A DNA stretch of 64,000 nucleotides, taken from the NCBI GenBank assembly GCA_022827195.1, contig JAJDTL010000018.1, positions 185,078 through 249,077 on the forward strand. The letters are read 5' to 3'. Below, piece after piece: positions 63,557-64,000 of this stretch. The translations under genes and the position numbers were made by a program. The notes under the pieces are model-generated. The model was not told the DNA's origin. It worked only from the letters and a program-made list of their open reading frames with translations, and ran no database searches. The DNA comes from Caldilineaceae bacterium (GTDB taxonomy: Bacteria; Chloroflexota; Anaerolineae; Caldilineales; Caldilineaceae). The first letter of the stretch is position 1. Every line of letters starts with the position of its first letter.

Positions 63557-64000
63557 TGCTGCAACACCTCCTTAGCCGCCACCGACCCGGCGCGAAACAG
63601 CGCTTGGAGCGCAGGGCTGAATGCAAGAACTGCGACCTATTGTTACGGATATTCTCCCGAAGAGCAACTCCTTCGGCTTCTGTCTATCATGGTTCCTGCC
63701 CAAAAGGCTCTGAGCGGATGCACGCGAATCGGCAATCCGACCCGAAACGAACCGAGAGCCGGTGAATGAAACCATTACGGTGTGCCGCGCGCCCCCTGCG
63801 GAGCCGTCCGCATGCTCACGGCGTCGGGTATACATTCCAGAACACTCAGGCCAGCCGCAAGGGGTGCATCCCGAATTATTGTCTAAGGCGACAAGCCAAG
63901 AAGCTGAAGTGAATGTATCGGGTGAGGGCTGAGCAAGGTGGAACGCAAAGCGAGCATGGCTTGTGCGCCGTTACGCGACCAACGCATGCCAGATTGTTTG
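63557..64000. other. window end without recognisable gene
   Basis: 444 bp. An open frame of 87 codons on the minus strand (63572-63835) has no family features and lacks a ribosome site. AGGAGG at 63570 on the minus strand belongs to the pilin gene. I see no RNA gene or repeat. Confidence 0.35.

Noticed and set aside
63572..63835. 87-codon minus-strand open frame near the right end
   Set aside because: No ribosome site, no motif; overlaps the likely promoter region of the pilin gene.

Overview
The window looks like a contig from an uncultured, fairly GC-rich bacterium, most probably a Chloroflexota member such as a Caldilineaceae-type marine or sponge-associated lineage. This is inferred from gene content, not from a search: a bacterial Elp3 of the Chloroflexota type, F420/PPOX-type oxidoreductases, type I sulfatases, a UxaA-like dehydratase, stand-alone BtrH-type and DUF309 proteins, a PstA with a long insertion, many lipoproteins with an LAAC-type lipobox, and a Flp pilin. 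I see no rRNA, tRNA, CRISPR array, transposase or phage gene.

Layout. 0-5 kb: end of an IscA/HesB protein, a DUF2203 protein, a rhodanese, a B12-binding radical SAM enzyme with two tiny coupled genes, a DUF309 protein, xseB and a PAP2-like membrane protein. 5-9 kb: M20 dipeptidase, chorismate mutase, GT4 glycosyltransferase, and an HD phosphohydrolase that appears to start at CTG. 9-15.2 kb: a catabolic block (double-domain UxaA-like dehydratase, sulfatase, SIS isomerase, short MetE-like protein). 15.2-18.4 kb: rplS, a nuclease-fold protein and an orphan LivJ-type binding lipoprotein. 18.8-24.8 kb (minus strand): a second sulfatase, a PPOX protein, a lipoprotein intradiol dioxygenase, and a DinB / thiolase / fused CoA-transferase operon. 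24.8-26.7 kb: a gene-poor stretch with three different tandem repeats.

26.7-31.2 kb: a lipoprotein + MacA + MacB-type ATPase and permease set. 31.6-39.6 kb: an exported ADP-ribosylglycohydrolase, two GT-C glycosyltransferases, an S9 peptidase and an MFS exporter. 39.9-43 kb: BtrH/DUF4872 protein, PPOX protein and galactokinase. 43-45.6 kb: a Trm9-like methyltransferase divergent from Elp3, a plausible wobble-uridine modification pair.

45.8-56.4 kb is a complete phosphate regulon on the minus strand: phoB-phoR with a strong terminator, a small unknown gene, then pstS-pstC-pstA-pstB-arsC-phoU. Two promoters in it (pstS and the unknown gene) carry TTAAC-type direct repeats with 11-bp periodicity, and each has its last repeat exactly 15 bp before a -10 hexamer. 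This is a candidate PhoB operator and makes the small gene a candidate new Pho-regulon member. A stem-loop sits between pstS and pstC, and a 78-bp segment is tandemly duplicated in front of pstC. 56.4-64 kb holds M14 and M20 peptidases, a small membrane protein, a NYN RNase, a GT2 glycosyltransferase, the long ribosome hibernation factor, ComF and a Flp pilin.

All coordinates and motifs were read by eye. Family names rest on motif recognition, not on database searches.
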